From NCBI GenBank assembly GCA_044346175.1, contig JBIIZQ010000001.1:186001-250000 (forward strand): 64,000 nt of DNA, written 5' to 3'. Position numbers and translations under genes: made by a program. Position 1 is the first letter of the stretch. Every line of letters begins with the position of its first letter. The notes beneath the pieces were generated by a model that was not told the DNA's origin, searched no databases, and saw only the letters and a list, made by a program, of their open reading frames with translations. The stretch is from JBJTUH01 sp044346175. Its GTDB lineage: Bacteria > Cyanobacteriota > Vampirovibrionia > Vampirovibrionales > JAJTHC01. Shown piece by piece: positions 51,185 to 60,318 of the stretch.

Positions 51185-53224
51185 TTACACTGTAAAGCCA
51201 GCAAGGACTTGATCCATTTCATCAGAAACGCTTGCGTTACCTACAAACCCCTTGCCTACTTCACCTACGGCTTCTGTTGCAGCATCAAGGTTCATATCGC
51301 CAGTTAAACGACTTGCGATACTTTTAGCTTCTTCAGCACGAAGTTTTTCAGTGTAAGCGGCAACGCCATCAGTGTGTTTTTGACGCAGCCCCTTAATTTC
51401 GGCGATGCGCTCTTCTTGACTTTTGCCTTGCCCATTCCCCTGACCATTAGCCGTGGTGCCACGCTTTTTTTCCGTACTCATAAAGTTTTGCTGACCCACT
51501 AACTTACTCATAAGTAGTAACTTGGACTGGTCGGGCTTTAAGGTGAGGTTAGAAGCAAGTGTCGCAACTTTTTCAGTGACTTGGGTATTTTTATCCCCTT
51601 GAGTCAGCACTTGCTTACTTGGAGATTGTTCAGCACCAGGTAAAGCATTCAGGGCTGTATTTTGAACTTTATTTGATTCTAGCACAGGGGTCGTTGTCGG
51701 CACGACCTCAGGCTTTTCCGCCATGATGATTTTTTGTGATGGGTTGACCCCTGCAGCTTTTTTGGCTGCTTTTGTTTCTTCTTGTGCAGTGGCTAAAGTA
51801 CCCGTGACTTCTTCCTGTGCTTCTTGTGTCTCATTTTTAGGCAGGAGTAAGGTACTGCTTGAAACGAAACCACCCGTAAGCGGTGCAAAAACCTCTTGAG
51901 GTAAACCACCCTTGGTTGTCACGGCATGGGACGTGGGAAGTGATGCTTCAAAACGAGTCGTAAGACCGTTACTGTTTAGCCCGACATTCAGCAAGTCTGT
52001 ACTACGCACAAAAGGATTGGCTTTCGTAAGTAGGTGTGCTTGATTTGGCAGGGATTGACCATTCTCAGGTAAAGTAAGTGCTTCGTCAGTCACACTTTGG
52101 AATACGCTGGGGTCTAAAGAAGGTTGTTTTACAAGATTTTTATCTGTTCTGTTGCCAAAAACTTGCGTGCTTGAACCCAAAAGATTGGTACCTTCGTACA
52201 AACCTTTCCCTAATCCAAAAGGCGTATCTGTGGTTGCCACATTGGCACTTAGGTTGTTCTGTCCCAAAACACTTGGATTCGTTGATGCGTTGGTTTTTGG
52301 AAGATTATTAAGCGACAAGCTTGAACCTGCTTTAAAGTCATTGGAGACTAAAGAAGGGTTGTTTGTTTGAATGCTTGGCTTTTCGTCTGGTGTTTTGACT
52401 TCACTCAGGTTGTTTGCCAGTCTTTCAAGCTTTTCTTGCTGAGCTTGCAGTTGTTGTTGACGTGCCACAGCTTCCTGTAACGCTTTTGCTTCAGGGGTTA
52501 CTGGTGTTTCTGGTGGTTTAACTTCCCCAGAGGGTGGCGTTGGTACCACGGGAGAAGGTTCTGTTTTAACGTCTCCAGGCTTTACTTCCCCAGGTTTAAT
52601 TTCGGGAGGCTTGGTGTTGGTATCAGTGGGTTGCGAACCCGTATTACCCCGAGGTGTTTCGGAGGTAGGAGTTGGTTCAGATGGCTTAGGGGGAGGGGGT
52701 ACTTCTGCAATGGGTGCCTGAGGTACTCTCGTTTTCTCTTGTACTTTATTTGCTTCAGTACCCAGTGAAACCAAAGTCTGCGTAAAAGCATCGGGCTTTG
52801 AGTCTTTTACTGGCGGTGGATTATTTGTACCAAACGTGACAGGTTTGGAAGCTTTGGTTGTATTCGGGTTAACAGATGCTTCACTGACCACACCCTTGGA
52901 TGCAATCGTTGTGGCTTTGGGAGTCGTGACACGGTCATCTGTGGACGTGACTGATTGACTCCCTAAAATACTGGTACTCTTGCCCGTAATTTTCTGAGAG
53001 GGATTAGAAGAAGCGTCATACAAATCGCTAAACGTTTGACGATTTGGTGTCGTTGTTTTGGACTGAGGCGATGTAAAAATACCGACCGGTGAAGTATCCA
53101 GTGAAGCCTCCAATGACTGTGTCAAAGACTCAGCTTGAGGCACCCCAGGAGGAGTTTTTTTAATGGTTGTAGGTTTGACAAACAATCTGTCAAACTCACT
53201 GCCGCCGCCAATACCAATCATCAT
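51185..53224 (-). CDS. Large Ser/Thr/Pro-rich low-complexity protein, unknown
   Basis: A 679-residue protein with no recognised family. The N-terminal MMIGIGGGSEFDRLF is followed by ~450 residues rich in Thr, Ser, Pro, Gln and Lys with no predicted fold. A Pro/Gly/Lys run (GEVKPGDVKTEPSPVVPTPP) and a heptad-like segment (KALQEAVARQQQLQAQQEKL) interrupt it. The last ~90 residues (SQEERIAEIKGLRQKHTDGV onward) look helical and folded and may be the functional part. No signal peptide or membrane span is visible. It starts with two ATG codons. It is divergent from the gene at 53654 and could share a regulatory region with it. Confidence 0.65.
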   Translation of the reverse strand: MMIGIGGGSEFDRLFVKPTTIKKTPPGVPQAESLTQSLEASLDTSPVGIFTSPQSKTTTPNRQTFSDLYDASSNPSQKITGKSTSILGSQSVTSTDDRVTTPKATTIASKGVVSEASVNPNTTKASKPVTFGTNNPPPVKDSKPDAFTQTLVSLGTEANKVQEKTRVPQAPIAEVPPPPKPSEPTPTSETPRGNTGSQPTDTNTKPPEIKPGEVKPGDVKTEPSPVVPTPPSGEVKPPETPVTPEAKALQEAVARQQQLQAQQEKLERLANNLSEVKTPDEKPSIQTNNPSLVSNDFKAGSSLSLNNLPKTNASTNPSVLGQNNLSANVATTDTPFGLGKGLYEGTNLLGSSTQVFGNRTDKNLVKQPSLDPSVFQSVTDEALTLPENGQSLPNQAHLLTKANPFVRSTDLLNVGLNSNGLTTRFEASLPTSHAVTTKGGLPQEVFAPLTGGFVSSSTLLLPKNETQEAQEEVTGTLATAQEETKAAKKAAGVNPSQKIIMAEKPEVVPTTTPVLESNKVQNTALNALPGAEQSPSKQVLTQGDKNTQVTEKVATLASNLTLKPDQSKLLLMSKLVGQQNFMSTEKKRGTTANGQGNGQGKSQEERIAEIKGLRQKHTDGVAAYTEKLRAEEAKSIASRLTGDMNLDAATEAVGEVGKGFVGNASVSDEMDQVLAGFTV

Positions 53225-53375
53225 GCGTCACTTAACTCTCTGTTTATATTCTCTTCAACTCAAAACGCCTAAGCATAAACCCAAAGGAGAAAGGATTTTA
53301 TCGCTAGCTCTACTAACACATTGTCTCGGTGTAAATTGCCTCATGCTTTAAAATAACCTGTACTAGGGCATAAAA

Positions 53376-53395
53376 ATGTAACAATAGCGTTACAT
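53376..53395. promoter_or_regulatory. Palindromic operator-like site
   Basis: ATGTAAC aatagc GTTACAT, a perfect 7-bp inverted repeat with a 6-nt centre. It is followed 26 nt later by a promoter at 53422. Size and symmetry suit a dimeric regulator. Confidence 0.4.
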
Positions 53396-53421
53396 GAGCG
53401 TGAGGTGTCGTTGATTTGTTG

Positions 53422-53449
53422 TTGATTTTTTTAATAAAGTCTTTATACT
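53422..53449 (+). promoter_or_regulatory. Promoter upstream of the 53654 gene
   Basis: TTGATT (53422-53427), 16-nt spacer, TATACT (53444-53449). It would give a leader of about 200 nt to the ATG at 53654. Confidence 0.5.
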
Positions 53450-53563
53450 TTACAAAGTGAACTTAAATAATTATAAAATTATTCAATAATAGTATTGACA
53501 CGATAGTACGGTTTAAAAATTGCTTGTTTCGCCGTCATGATTCTGAAGCCGTGTGCGTGGGTA

Positions 53564-53595
53564 AGCTGGATAATGTGTGAGCTGGATAATGTGTG
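53564..53595 (+). repeat. 16-bp tandem duplication
   Basis: AGCTGGATAATGTGTG at 53564-53579 and again at 53580-53595, exact, within the leader of the 53654 gene. Confidence 0.85.
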
Positions 53596-53653
53596 AGTAT
53601 GTTGAGAAAAAGAAGAAGATAACACCCAAAAAAGAAGGAAAGAAGCAAACGCC

Positions 53654-54865
53654 ATGGTTGATGCTGCACAACAAGCTGAACGCTACATGATGTACCTAAA
53701 GCACCGCCAATTAGGGGTGTTTGATACGTGTCCTGAGACATGGAAACACAAGGCGTTACAACGTGATACCGTGCTTAAAACACTCCTCCCTCTCTTTTAC
53801 ACGTGTATGCACACACCAATGATACCAGAAGTGGTACCCGCAACAAAAATGCAAGATGCCAAGAAGGCACCCTTCCAAAGTGTTCCTGAAAAAGCAACCA
53901 CTCGTCAGATGAAGGGGCTTGTATCAGGACAAAGTACACGTCGTTGGGGGCAGTCCATCAAAGGGGCTTCTCTCAAGCTAGGCACACGCCATGATATTGA
54001 AAAATGCACTGAAAAATATGAGCCATCTCTCAGTAAGACTCAATCTTCTGCAACCCGTCGTATGGAAGCTAGACGTGAAGAACTGATGCTTTTGTGGCCT
54101 GAAATATTTTCAGAGGATACGCTTAAAGCGTTTTCACAATCCCAAGGTGGTTTATCACTCTACCAAGCGGGTATCTCGTGGTATCGCTCAAAACGGGTTA
54201 CTTTAAAACGTAAAAGCTTAAACTTATCCCCTCAATTAAAAGCGTCGCTTGCACGTCTTCCGCAAGGAAAAACCCTTTTAACGCAGTTGGCAAACCACCA
54301 TGCACAAAGAGCTTCCGATAGTACTGGATATTATCGCTTTAATACTGAAAACCCACATCGTCACTGGCTTGACCCTGAGCGACTTAAACCGCTCAATAAT
54401 CGTACCCAATTTATTGATATTCTTATCACCTTGTGTACCATGGCCTGTAAAGAAACTGACCACTGGCTCAAATGGTTTGCTGAACATGAACGCCAGCAAG
54501 TGCTTGATGAAATCATGACGCTTCGTCACCTTCTTTGCAGTAAACAAGGATGGATAGAGGTCATTGAAACTTTACCTAATATAGACCCTGCACAACAAGA
54601 TGCTACACAAGAAAGCTGTCATGAAGAGCTTTTCTACAACGTGTTATGGTTTCCGTATAACCCTTGGTTTCGCTCGTATTTACGCTCATTGAGAGGTCGT
54701 CCGCCTCTTCACTGGAATGAAAAATGGCAAAACCTGATTCATTTTGCAGTCCAACATACTCCCATCCCTTTGCCTGATGAAAACCTACCCCTTTGCTTTA
54801 CCGTGCCTACTATTGGTACGATGAGAGGCTACAGTCTCTCTGAAGCTGAGGACACCTTGCCTTAA
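53654..54865 (+). CDS. Conserved-looking protein of unknown function
   Basis: A 403-residue protein with no recognised family. The N-terminal ~130 residues are basic and variable (QRDTVLKTLLPLFYTCMHTP; later RTRR-like patches). The middle and C-terminal parts look folded and helical, with many Trp, His and Leu: HWLDPERLKPLNNRTQFIDI, DHWLKWFAEHERQQVLDEIM and FPYNPWFRSYLRSLRGRPPL. No membrane span or signal peptide is seen. It stands alone and ends in a long hairpin shared with the convergent DUF1292 gene. The region upstream has a 16-bp repeat and palindromes, suggesting controlled expression. Confidence 0.6.
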   Translation: MVDAAQQAERYMMYLKHRQLGVFDTCPETWKHKALQRDTVLKTLLPLFYTCMHTPMIPEVVPATKMQDAKKAPFQSVPEKATTRQMKGLVSGQSTRRWGQSIKGASLKLGTRHDIEKCTEKYEPSLSKTQSSATRRMEARREELMLLWPEIFSEDTLKAFSQSQGGLSLYQAGISWYRSKRVTLKRKSLNLSPQLKASLARLPQGKTLLTQLANHHAQRASDSTGYYRFNTENPHRHWLDPERLKPLNNRTQFIDILITLCTMACKETDHWLKWFAEHERQQVLDEIMTLRHLLCSKQGWIEVIETLPNIDPAQQDATQESCHEELFYNVLWFPYNPWFRSYLRSLRGRPPLHWNEKWQNLIHFAVQHTPIPLPDENLPLCFTVPTIGTMRGYSLSEAEDTLP

Positions 54866-54875
54866 AGCCTACCAT

Positions 54876-54930
54876 AAAAAAAGCTGCCTTTTTCAGGTAT
54901 CACTCGATACTAAAAAAAGCAGCTTTTTTA
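54876..54930. terminator. Bidirectional terminator, long hairpin
   Basis: AAAAAAGCTGC (54877-54887) pairs with GCAGCTTTTTT (54919-54929). The loop itself contains CTTTTT/AAAAAG and GTATC/GATAC, extending the fold. A- and T-runs on both sides allow function in both directions between the convergent genes. Confidence 0.9.
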
Positions 54931-54984
54931 TGATGTACAAACCAACGTACAAGCGATAATCAGTCAGTTTAAGACTAAGAGAGG

Positions 54985-55371
54985 CTAGCCTTCTTGAGAA
55001 GCTTCTTCTTCATCGTCTTCATCTTGTCCGTTCATGCTTTCAATCACGGTAAGCACTTTTTCAAACTCGGCATCGTCTTCGATTTGTACAAACTCATCGC
55101 CATCTTCATGGCGAATAAGACGCATCAGGACGATTTCTTCATCATGCCCAGCATCATCATCACTTTCCGCTTTTTTCTCTTCACCCTCTTTACCGTGATA
55201 AATCAACACGACATATTCTTTGCCTTCTACTTCAAGCTCGTCAATACGCTCAAAATAGTGAACCTGCCCGTCTTCATCAGTCGTCTCAACCCAAACATCA
55301 GCAAGAGAGGGGTCAATTTGGCAACCCTCTTGGGTTTGAGGCTCATCAGTATTGCTCATCATCATCATCAT
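54985..55371 (-). CDS. DUF1292 family acidic protein
   Basis: A 128-residue, strongly acidic small protein of the DUF1292 (YrzB-like) family, whose function is unknown. The pattern TTDEDGQVHYFERIDELEVE, GKEYVVLIYHG, then RHEDGDEFVQIEDDAEFEKV and a Glu-rich end fits. The gene begins with five consecutive ATG codons (55371-55357). The reading frame is open for 51 further codons upstream, but that extension reads as non-coding. A stretch of pyrimidines (ACCCCTCCCC) lies directly upstream instead of a Shine-Dalgarno site. Confidence 0.8.
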   Translation of the reverse strand: MMMMMSNTDEPQTQEGCQIDPSLADVWVETTDEDGQVHYFERIDELEVEGKEYVVLIYHGKEGEEKKAESDDDAGHDEEIVLMRLIRHEDGDEFVQIEDDAEFEKVLTVIESMNGQDEDDEEEASQEG

Positions 55372-55646
55372 GGGGAGGGGTATCCTTATAGGTATTGACC
55401 GTAAACAGAAATAGGGTAAGAAATTGACATTTAAGAAAAGAAAGAGAAGAGCGTCCGCCTTATGGGAATCTTCAAGATAGCACTGTGTGTTAAGGGGTGC
55501 TAACGTACGACAAGCGTATTTCACAAGAGGTTTTCATATAAGGCATCTTTTTAGTGACATTATACCATAGAGATACGCTTTAAGAGAGAGGCTCCTAGGG
55601 AGGACGTTTAGTAAGGAGGCTTTTAAACGTCATTTGGGTACCTTCC

Positions 55647-57188
55647 CTACTTAGAAGAAAGACCCTCAAGAATTTTTGTGACCCACCCCATGATAAAGCG
55701 GTGTTTAGGACGTGCTACGGCTAAGCTATAGGCTGGGATATTCTCAGTAATCACACTCCCCGCAGCCACAAAGGCATGAGGTTCCACCGTAATAGGGGCA
55801 ACAAGCACACTGTTACTCCCTACTTTGACACTATCGCCAATGCTACTGGCTGATTTTTCCCAAGTGAGGGCGTTAAAGTTTGCCGTAATAGCCCCAGCTC
55901 CCCAGTTGACATCACGTCCAAGCGTGGCATCGCCAATGTAAGCCAAATGGCTTGCAAAGCTATCTTCACCTATTGAGGCATTTTTCATTTCCACAAAATT
56001 ACCTACTTTAGTATTGCGTGCGATATGAACCGTGTCTCGAAGATGTGTAAAGGGGCCAATGATACAATCTTCCGCAATAAAAGCATTTTCCAAATGACTC
56101 TGCTGAATCGTGGTTCTTGCCCCGATGCTGACACGTTTTTTCAGTGTGGTATAAGGTCCAATCTGGGCATCTTCTGCAATCACGACATCGCCTTCAATCA
56201 CACAGCCAGGGTACATTGTTACGCCAGGAGCCATCCGTACTGTAGGTGCTACCCATGTTGCCTCGGGTGCAAGAATACGTACCCCTGAACGCATCAAGTG
56301 TTCAAGTGTCCAACGGTTTAACACTGTGTGGCACATGGCAAGGTCTGCTTGGGTATTGACACCTTGCATTTCTTCAGGGTTCTCAAGTACAAAGACCCCT
56401 ACCTTTAAGCCTGCCTGTTGTGCAAGCTGAATGATATCAGTGAAGTAGACCTCTTTTTGAGCATTTTGGTTTGCAATGTCGTACAGCTTAGGGAGTAAGT
56501 GTTTTGTGGTGTTAGGGTTTAAAGCATAAACCCCACTATTCACCCAATGTAAGTCCTTACCTTGGGTACAAGCGACCACTTCAGGGTACCGCTCAGGGTC
56601 AGCTTGGGCTGCTTCAAGGTCAGAAGTTTCTACAATGGCTTGTACATGAGAGGTTTTGGGTTCCCAAATGACACGCCCATAACGTGCAGGGTCATCAAGA
56701 CGAGCAATCATCACGGTGATATCTGCCTGAAGGTCTTGATGTTGCCGAATAAAAGTATGCCATGTTTCTGGGGTGGTTAGGGGGACATCGCCAGCCGTCA
56801 CCACAAGGGTTTGTGTTGTTTCTGAAAGCCCTGCAAAGCCTTTTGCGACAGCATCTCCTGTGCCTGAAGGAGGGTCTTGTACGACGGTTTGAACCTCTAG
56901 TATATCTGTTGCAAGACGCTGTTGTAAGGTGTCAGTATGCGTTTGCACGTAAGCTTCTACGGCATTGCGTTGGTGTCCTGTTACAATCACTTGGTGTGTT
57001 ACACCTGCGTAGGCTAGTGTTTGCATCACATGACCCAATAACGGCGTACCCCATAGCGGGTGTAATACTTTTGCCAACTGGCTTTTTAGCCGAGTACCCT
57101 TGCCAGCGGCAAGCACAATAGCACTTACATGAGTGAGCGGTTCAAAAGTGGTTAAAAGGGGGTGGGTAGCGAAAGGAGAAGCTAGCAT
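55647..57188 (-). CDS. glmU: Bifunctional GlmU (N-acetylglucosamine-1-P uridyltransferase / acetyltransferase)
   Basis: Makes UDP-N-acetylglucosamine, precursor of peptidoglycan and of the polymer predicted at 22-28 kb. The pyrophosphorylase domain has IVLAAGKGTRLKSQLAKVLH, GTGDAVAKGFAGL and WVNSGVYALNP. The C-terminal left-handed beta-helix shows hexapeptide repeats with HLRDTVHIARNTKVGNFVEM, FASHLAYIGDATLG and NWGAGAITANFNA. From the ATG at 57188 it is 513 residues, with a lead of about 20 residues before the sugar-binding loop. A longer start at 57272 is unlikely because the promoter-like palindrome at 57251-57269 lies within it. Confidence 0.96.
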   Translation of the reverse strand: MLASPFATHPLLTTFEPLTHVSAIVLAAGKGTRLKSQLAKVLHPLWGTPLLGHVMQTLAYAGVTHQVIVTGHQRNAVEAYVQTHTDTLQQRLATDILEVQTVVQDPPSGTGDAVAKGFAGLSETTQTLVVTAGDVPLTTPETWHTFIRQHQDLQADITVMIARLDDPARYGRVIWEPKTSHVQAIVETSDLEAAQADPERYPEVVACTQGKDLHWVNSGVYALNPNTTKHLLPKLYDIANQNAQKEVYFTDIIQLAQQAGLKVGVFVLENPEEMQGVNTQADLAMCHTVLNRWTLEHLMRSGVRILAPEATWVAPTVRMAPGVTMYPGCVIEGDVVIAEDAQIGPYTTLKKRVSIGARTTIQQSHLENAFIAEDCIIGPFTHLRDTVHIARNTKVGNFVEMKNASIGEDSFASHLAYIGDATLGRDVNWGAGAITANFNALTWEKSASSIGDSVKVGSNSVLVAPITVEPHAFVAAGSVITENIPAYSLAVARPKHRFIMGWVTKILEGLSSK

Positions 57189-57250
57189 TGTAAACAAACC
57201 ATCCAAAACTGACGAGACATAACACGCTTGAGCGAAAGGCAACCATGCCA

Positions 57251-57269
57251 CTATACTAAAACAGTATAG
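57251..57269 (-). promoter_or_regulatory. glmU promoter overlapping a palindrome
   Basis: CTATACT aaaac AGTATAG is a perfect 7-bp inverted repeat. On the minus strand it contains TGCTATACT, an extended -10 box. An operator over the -10 region would let a repressor switch glmU. Confidence 0.5.
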
Positions 57270-57474
57270 CATGAGCCAAACAACGACTCATTGAGGATAG
57301 CATCATTAAAAAATCAACAATCCTTTACTATGAAAATAACGGCATAGCACAATATCATAGATGCTTCAACTTGTGTGGGTCATCACAGGGTACTATCAAA
57401 TCTTTATTTTGAGGGTAAGCAATTTATAACAAGTATGTTTGTTTATAACATTACATTGTTTTTATAAATAAAAA

Positions 57475-57480
57475 TATAAT
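57475..57480 (+). promoter_or_regulatory. Consensus -10 box before the 57528 gene
   Basis: TATAAT at 57475-57480 in a strongly AT-rich context, about 47 nt before the ATG. The -35 at 17 nt (TACATT) is weak. Confidence 0.5.
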
Positions 57481-57527
57481 TCAAAATCCCTTTTTACATA
57501 ACCTCTAACAGAAAGTGAATTCTTCAA

Positions 57528-58229
57528 ATGATGATGACCTTAAGACTGCCCTCAGGTACCACCGTCCAAATTAGAGAAAAACTATTAGGTCTGTTTCCTC
57601 ATCAAAATCCTGGGGCATTTAAAAGCGTTGAAGGGGTACCTGTCGGCAAGTATCTTCAGCAAACGATTGGTAAGGTTTTTCAAAACGCCCAAAAGCAACG
57701 TGCCAACGTGCAACTTACAGACAATGCTTCTGAGCTATTACCTTCTGGTGAAGCTATTACAGGCAAACAAATTTCATTCTCGGAACCCGCAAAAGGTATT
57801 ATTACGTCTTTAACACAATTACCTAAACGCCGAGGGGTTTCTATGACTCAAACTTTTACCCCTCCAGCAACCTATAAACGCTATGGTGCTACAGATAAAG
57901 ATGAAAAAGCAAGTTTCTTGCGCATGATTGTTGAACCCAAAAATACAACCCAAGCAGAAGAAATCCAAACATTATACCAATCAATCAATCATCCTTGGGG
58001 TGATGTGTATAAGCCAGTGTATACTCGTAAACCATCAGGCCCTAAGTATGTAGGAGTACCCGTTCAAATTGGTCAAGCACTTGAGAATGGTGATAGCTCC
58101 CCTTGGTTATTAACACCTCTTGATATTAAGAAAAGTACGATGCACATCTCCGCCGAAGAAGGTCAATCCATTGACCAAATGTTTCAAACAGGCTGGCAAG
58201 ATTTGTCAAACCTACTTTCTGGTAAATAA
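57528..58229 (+). CDS. Protein of unknown function
   Basis: A 233-residue protein with no recognised family. It begins with three ATG codons, preceded by AGAAAGTGA. It is basic in the middle (TQLPKRRGVSMTQTFTPP), with no signal peptide or membrane span seen. Several Pro/Gly turns and short strands (GPKYVGVPVQIGQALENGDS) suggest a small folded domain, then a helical end (EEGQSIDQMFQTGWQDLSNL). It stands alone, divergent from glmU, with its own promoter. Confidence 0.6.
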   Translation: MMMTLRLPSGTTVQIREKLLGLFPHQNPGAFKSVEGVPVGKYLQQTIGKVFQNAQKQRANVQLTDNASELLPSGEAITGKQISFSEPAKGIITSLTQLPKRRGVSMTQTFTPPATYKRYGATDKDEKASFLRMIVEPKNTTQAEEIQTLYQSINHPWGDVYKPVYTRKPSGPKYVGVPVQIGQALENGDSSPWLLTPLDIKKSTMHISAEEGQSIDQMFQTGWQDLSNLLSGK

Positions 58230-58513
58230 GCGTTTAGGCATTTGCTTACTAAAGCTTCTTCTTACTTTGACTCAAATGATGACGGAATAAACAAAGAGGG
58301 TGTTTCGTTTGATGTTCTGATAACTAAATACCCTCTTCACACATCACAAGGCTTTTAGCAACGCTTTTACACCTCTTGTCTTTGGTAGTATACTCTAAGG
58401 ATATTTCATGGTTGTGCTTGCCAATCATTTTTAACGATGACGTTTTTAAAAGCAATCATGTTAAAAGTCATAGTTAAAGATAGCCTTCCTGTGTTGAAAG
58501 AAGAGGATTATTC

Positions 58514-59716
58514 ATGCTCGGCTCAAAGCGTATCTCTTGGGGTATTACAACCCTGGACCGCTACATCCTAAAAGAATGTCTTTTGGAGTTGCTCATTGGG
58601 GTGCTACTCTTTACGCTGATAGGCTTTTTCTCCAACACGTTCTTGGATTTCCTCCAAGATGTTCGTAAGTTTGGTATTCCTTCTGATATTGCTTTTTATT
58701 TGTTATGGCTACAGATTCCGTCCATTATTGTGTTAGTCATGCCAGCAAGTACCTTTTTTGCCTGCATGATGGTACTGCAACGTTTAAACCAGTATCGTGA
58801 ACTCATGGCACTACAAACTTTGGGCGTGAGTCCATGGCGGGTGTTACGTCCTTTGTTTCTGATTGGCATGGTGGTTGCCACTTTAAGTTATGGTTTAACC
58901 AATCATTGGGTACCTGACAGCTATAAGCAAGTGTTGGAAATTAAAAGCTGGCTTCTTGAAAAAGGGCCTCGTCCTAAAGACAGTCAGCATTTTATCCTGA
59001 GCGACTTTAACGACAAGCATCAACTGGAGCAGCTCCTATACCTAGGGCATGTGAAAGATACTCGTATTGAGAATGTCTTACTCATGACGCTTAACGACAC
59101 CCAAGATACCCGCTTACTCCATGCAGCCTCTGCAGATTGGGGCGATGATAACTGGCATATTCAAAAAGCAAATGTTTATTTTCTGCCACAAAAAGCAGGG
59201 ACTGTGGTCTCAAACCACTTAGGGGTTTTAGAGATTCCTAACCCTGTGAAGATGTTTCACAAAGCCACTGAGCGTGACAACAGCGTGTTTCGTAAGCAAG
59301 ACATCTTGGCGAAACCTTCCGTAGATAAAATTGGGCGTATTGTTTTTACCGCCCTGTCATTCCAAGATATGTGGGACATTGCGCAAACTTGGCAACAAAA
59401 ACAGGTGATGCTTCCTCCAAAGTTCTATCTTAAAATGTGGGAGAAAGTAACCCTTCCCTTAACCACACTTGCTTTGGTATTGTTGGCATTACCTCTTGCG
59501 ATGTCTGCACCCCGCAAACGTCGAGATGTAGGGATGGTGATGGCAGTGCTTGGTATTTTAGGTTTTTATCTGCTGCGTGCCTTGGTTTTTTCGTGGGCGG
59601 AATCCACGGCTTGGTTAGGGGTACTAGGCTTAAGCGTTGCCGCTTGGGTACCTTTTGCGGTGATGTTTCTTATTGGAGCTATCCTGTTGCAATTCAAAAG
59701 CAAGCCTTCACGCTAA
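58514..59716 (+). CDS. LptF/LptG-family (YjgP/YjgQ) permease
   Basis: Inner-membrane component of the LptB2FG exporter that extracts lipopolysaccharide. LDRYILKECLLELLIGVLLF at the start, VMPASTFFACMMVLQRLNQY, then RELMALQTLGVSPWRVLRPL (the cytoplasmic coupling helix that contacts LptB) and a C-terminal set of three spans are characteristic, with a periplasmic jelly-roll domain between. Length 400 fits. Only one such gene is present here, whereas E. coli has two; several cyanobacterial-type genomes have a single one. AGAGGA precedes the ATG. No lptB or lptA gene is adjacent. Confidence 0.9.
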   Translation: MLGSKRISWGITTLDRYILKECLLELLIGVLLFTLIGFFSNTFLDFLQDVRKFGIPSDIAFYLLWLQIPSIIVLVMPASTFFACMMVLQRLNQYRELMALQTLGVSPWRVLRPLFLIGMVVATLSYGLTNHWVPDSYKQVLEIKSWLLEKGPRPKDSQHFILSDFNDKHQLEQLLYLGHVKDTRIENVLLMTLNDTQDTRLLHAASADWGDDNWHIQKANVYFLPQKAGTVVSNHLGVLEIPNPVKMFHKATERDNSVFRKQDILAKPSVDKIGRIVFTALSFQDMWDIAQTWQQKQVMLPPKFYLKMWEKVTLPLTTLALVLLALPLAMSAPRKRRDVGMVMAVLGILGFYLLRALVFSWAESTAWLGVLGLSVAAWVPFAVMFLIGAILLQFKSKPSR

Positions 59717-59774
59717 AGTAGCGTAGTGGTAACTGTCTACCGACCCTATGAGGGTATCCACCACAGTACCGAAC

Positions 59775-60158
59775 TTAGCTAAATACAGGTTGATTTTGGG
59801 TTCTACCTGCATTAAAATTGTTGCCTGTGTTGGTGCCTTGGAGTAAACTCGCCGCCGTGTAGGTTCGTTTAATGGGCATGCGATAGACACCAAGCCCTTG
59901 AAAACCACCGTAACCAGTCGTGGCATTAAAGTAAGGCATGAAGAAACCAAAAGTATAATCCCGTTTGTTAGGGTCGTAAAGTTCGTTGGTGTTGGTACCT
60001 TCAAAATTGCGTTTAATCGCATTATCAAAATCAGTCCAAGACCCATTGATTTTTGAGTAAAGGCTGTTAGGATTTTGGCGCCATTGGGCTTCTTTTTGTT
60101 CAGAGGCGAGACGATAGGCTTCTAATTGGCTAGAGGTAGGCATGCTGGTAGTTGCCAT
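59775..60158 (-). CDS. Small protein of unknown function
   Basis: A 127-residue protein with a strong ribosome binding site (AAGGAGAG, 9 nt before ATG). It has an N-terminal helical Gln/Ala/Glu segment, then Asn/Gly/Tyr-rich turns (NATTGYGGFQGLGVYRMP) and a polar end. No signal peptide or membrane span. The strong start suggests it is well translated. No family was recognised. It converges with the LptF/G gene. Confidence 0.6.
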   Translation of the reverse strand: MATTSMPTSSQLEAYRLASEQKEAQWRQNPNSLYSKINGSWTDFDNAIKRNFEGTNTNELYDPNKRDYTFGFFMPYFNATTGYGGFQGLGVYRMPIKRTYTAASLLQGTNTGNNFNAGRTQNQPVFS

Positions 60159-60318
60159 GGCGGTATCTCTCCTTTTAAATTAAAACTTTTAAATAAACAT
60201 TTGTCGTATCTTAAAACGTGGGTGTGTAGGCCCTTGTACCTTCATAAATAAGAGGTTAAGTAAGGTATCGGCGTACTTGAAGGAAATCTTTAGAAAAGCT
60301 TAGGTGAAGCTTAGCGCT

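Larger units (their letters stand above)
53225..53653. other. Divergent regulatory region with palindromes and tandem repeat
   Basis: About 430 AT-rich bases between two unknown divergent genes. It contains a perfect inverted repeat ATGTAAC (53376-53382) / GTTACAT (53389-53395) with a 6-nt spacer, an AATAATT/AATTATT palindrome (53467-53484), a promoter (53422-53449) and a 16-bp tandem repeat (53564-53595). No gene was seen. Confidence 0.6.
57189..57527. other. Divergent intergenic region glmU / unknown gene
   Basis: About 340 AT-rich bases. It holds the glmU promoter palindrome (57251-57269) and a perfect TATAAT (57475-57480). No gene was seen. Confidence 0.6.
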
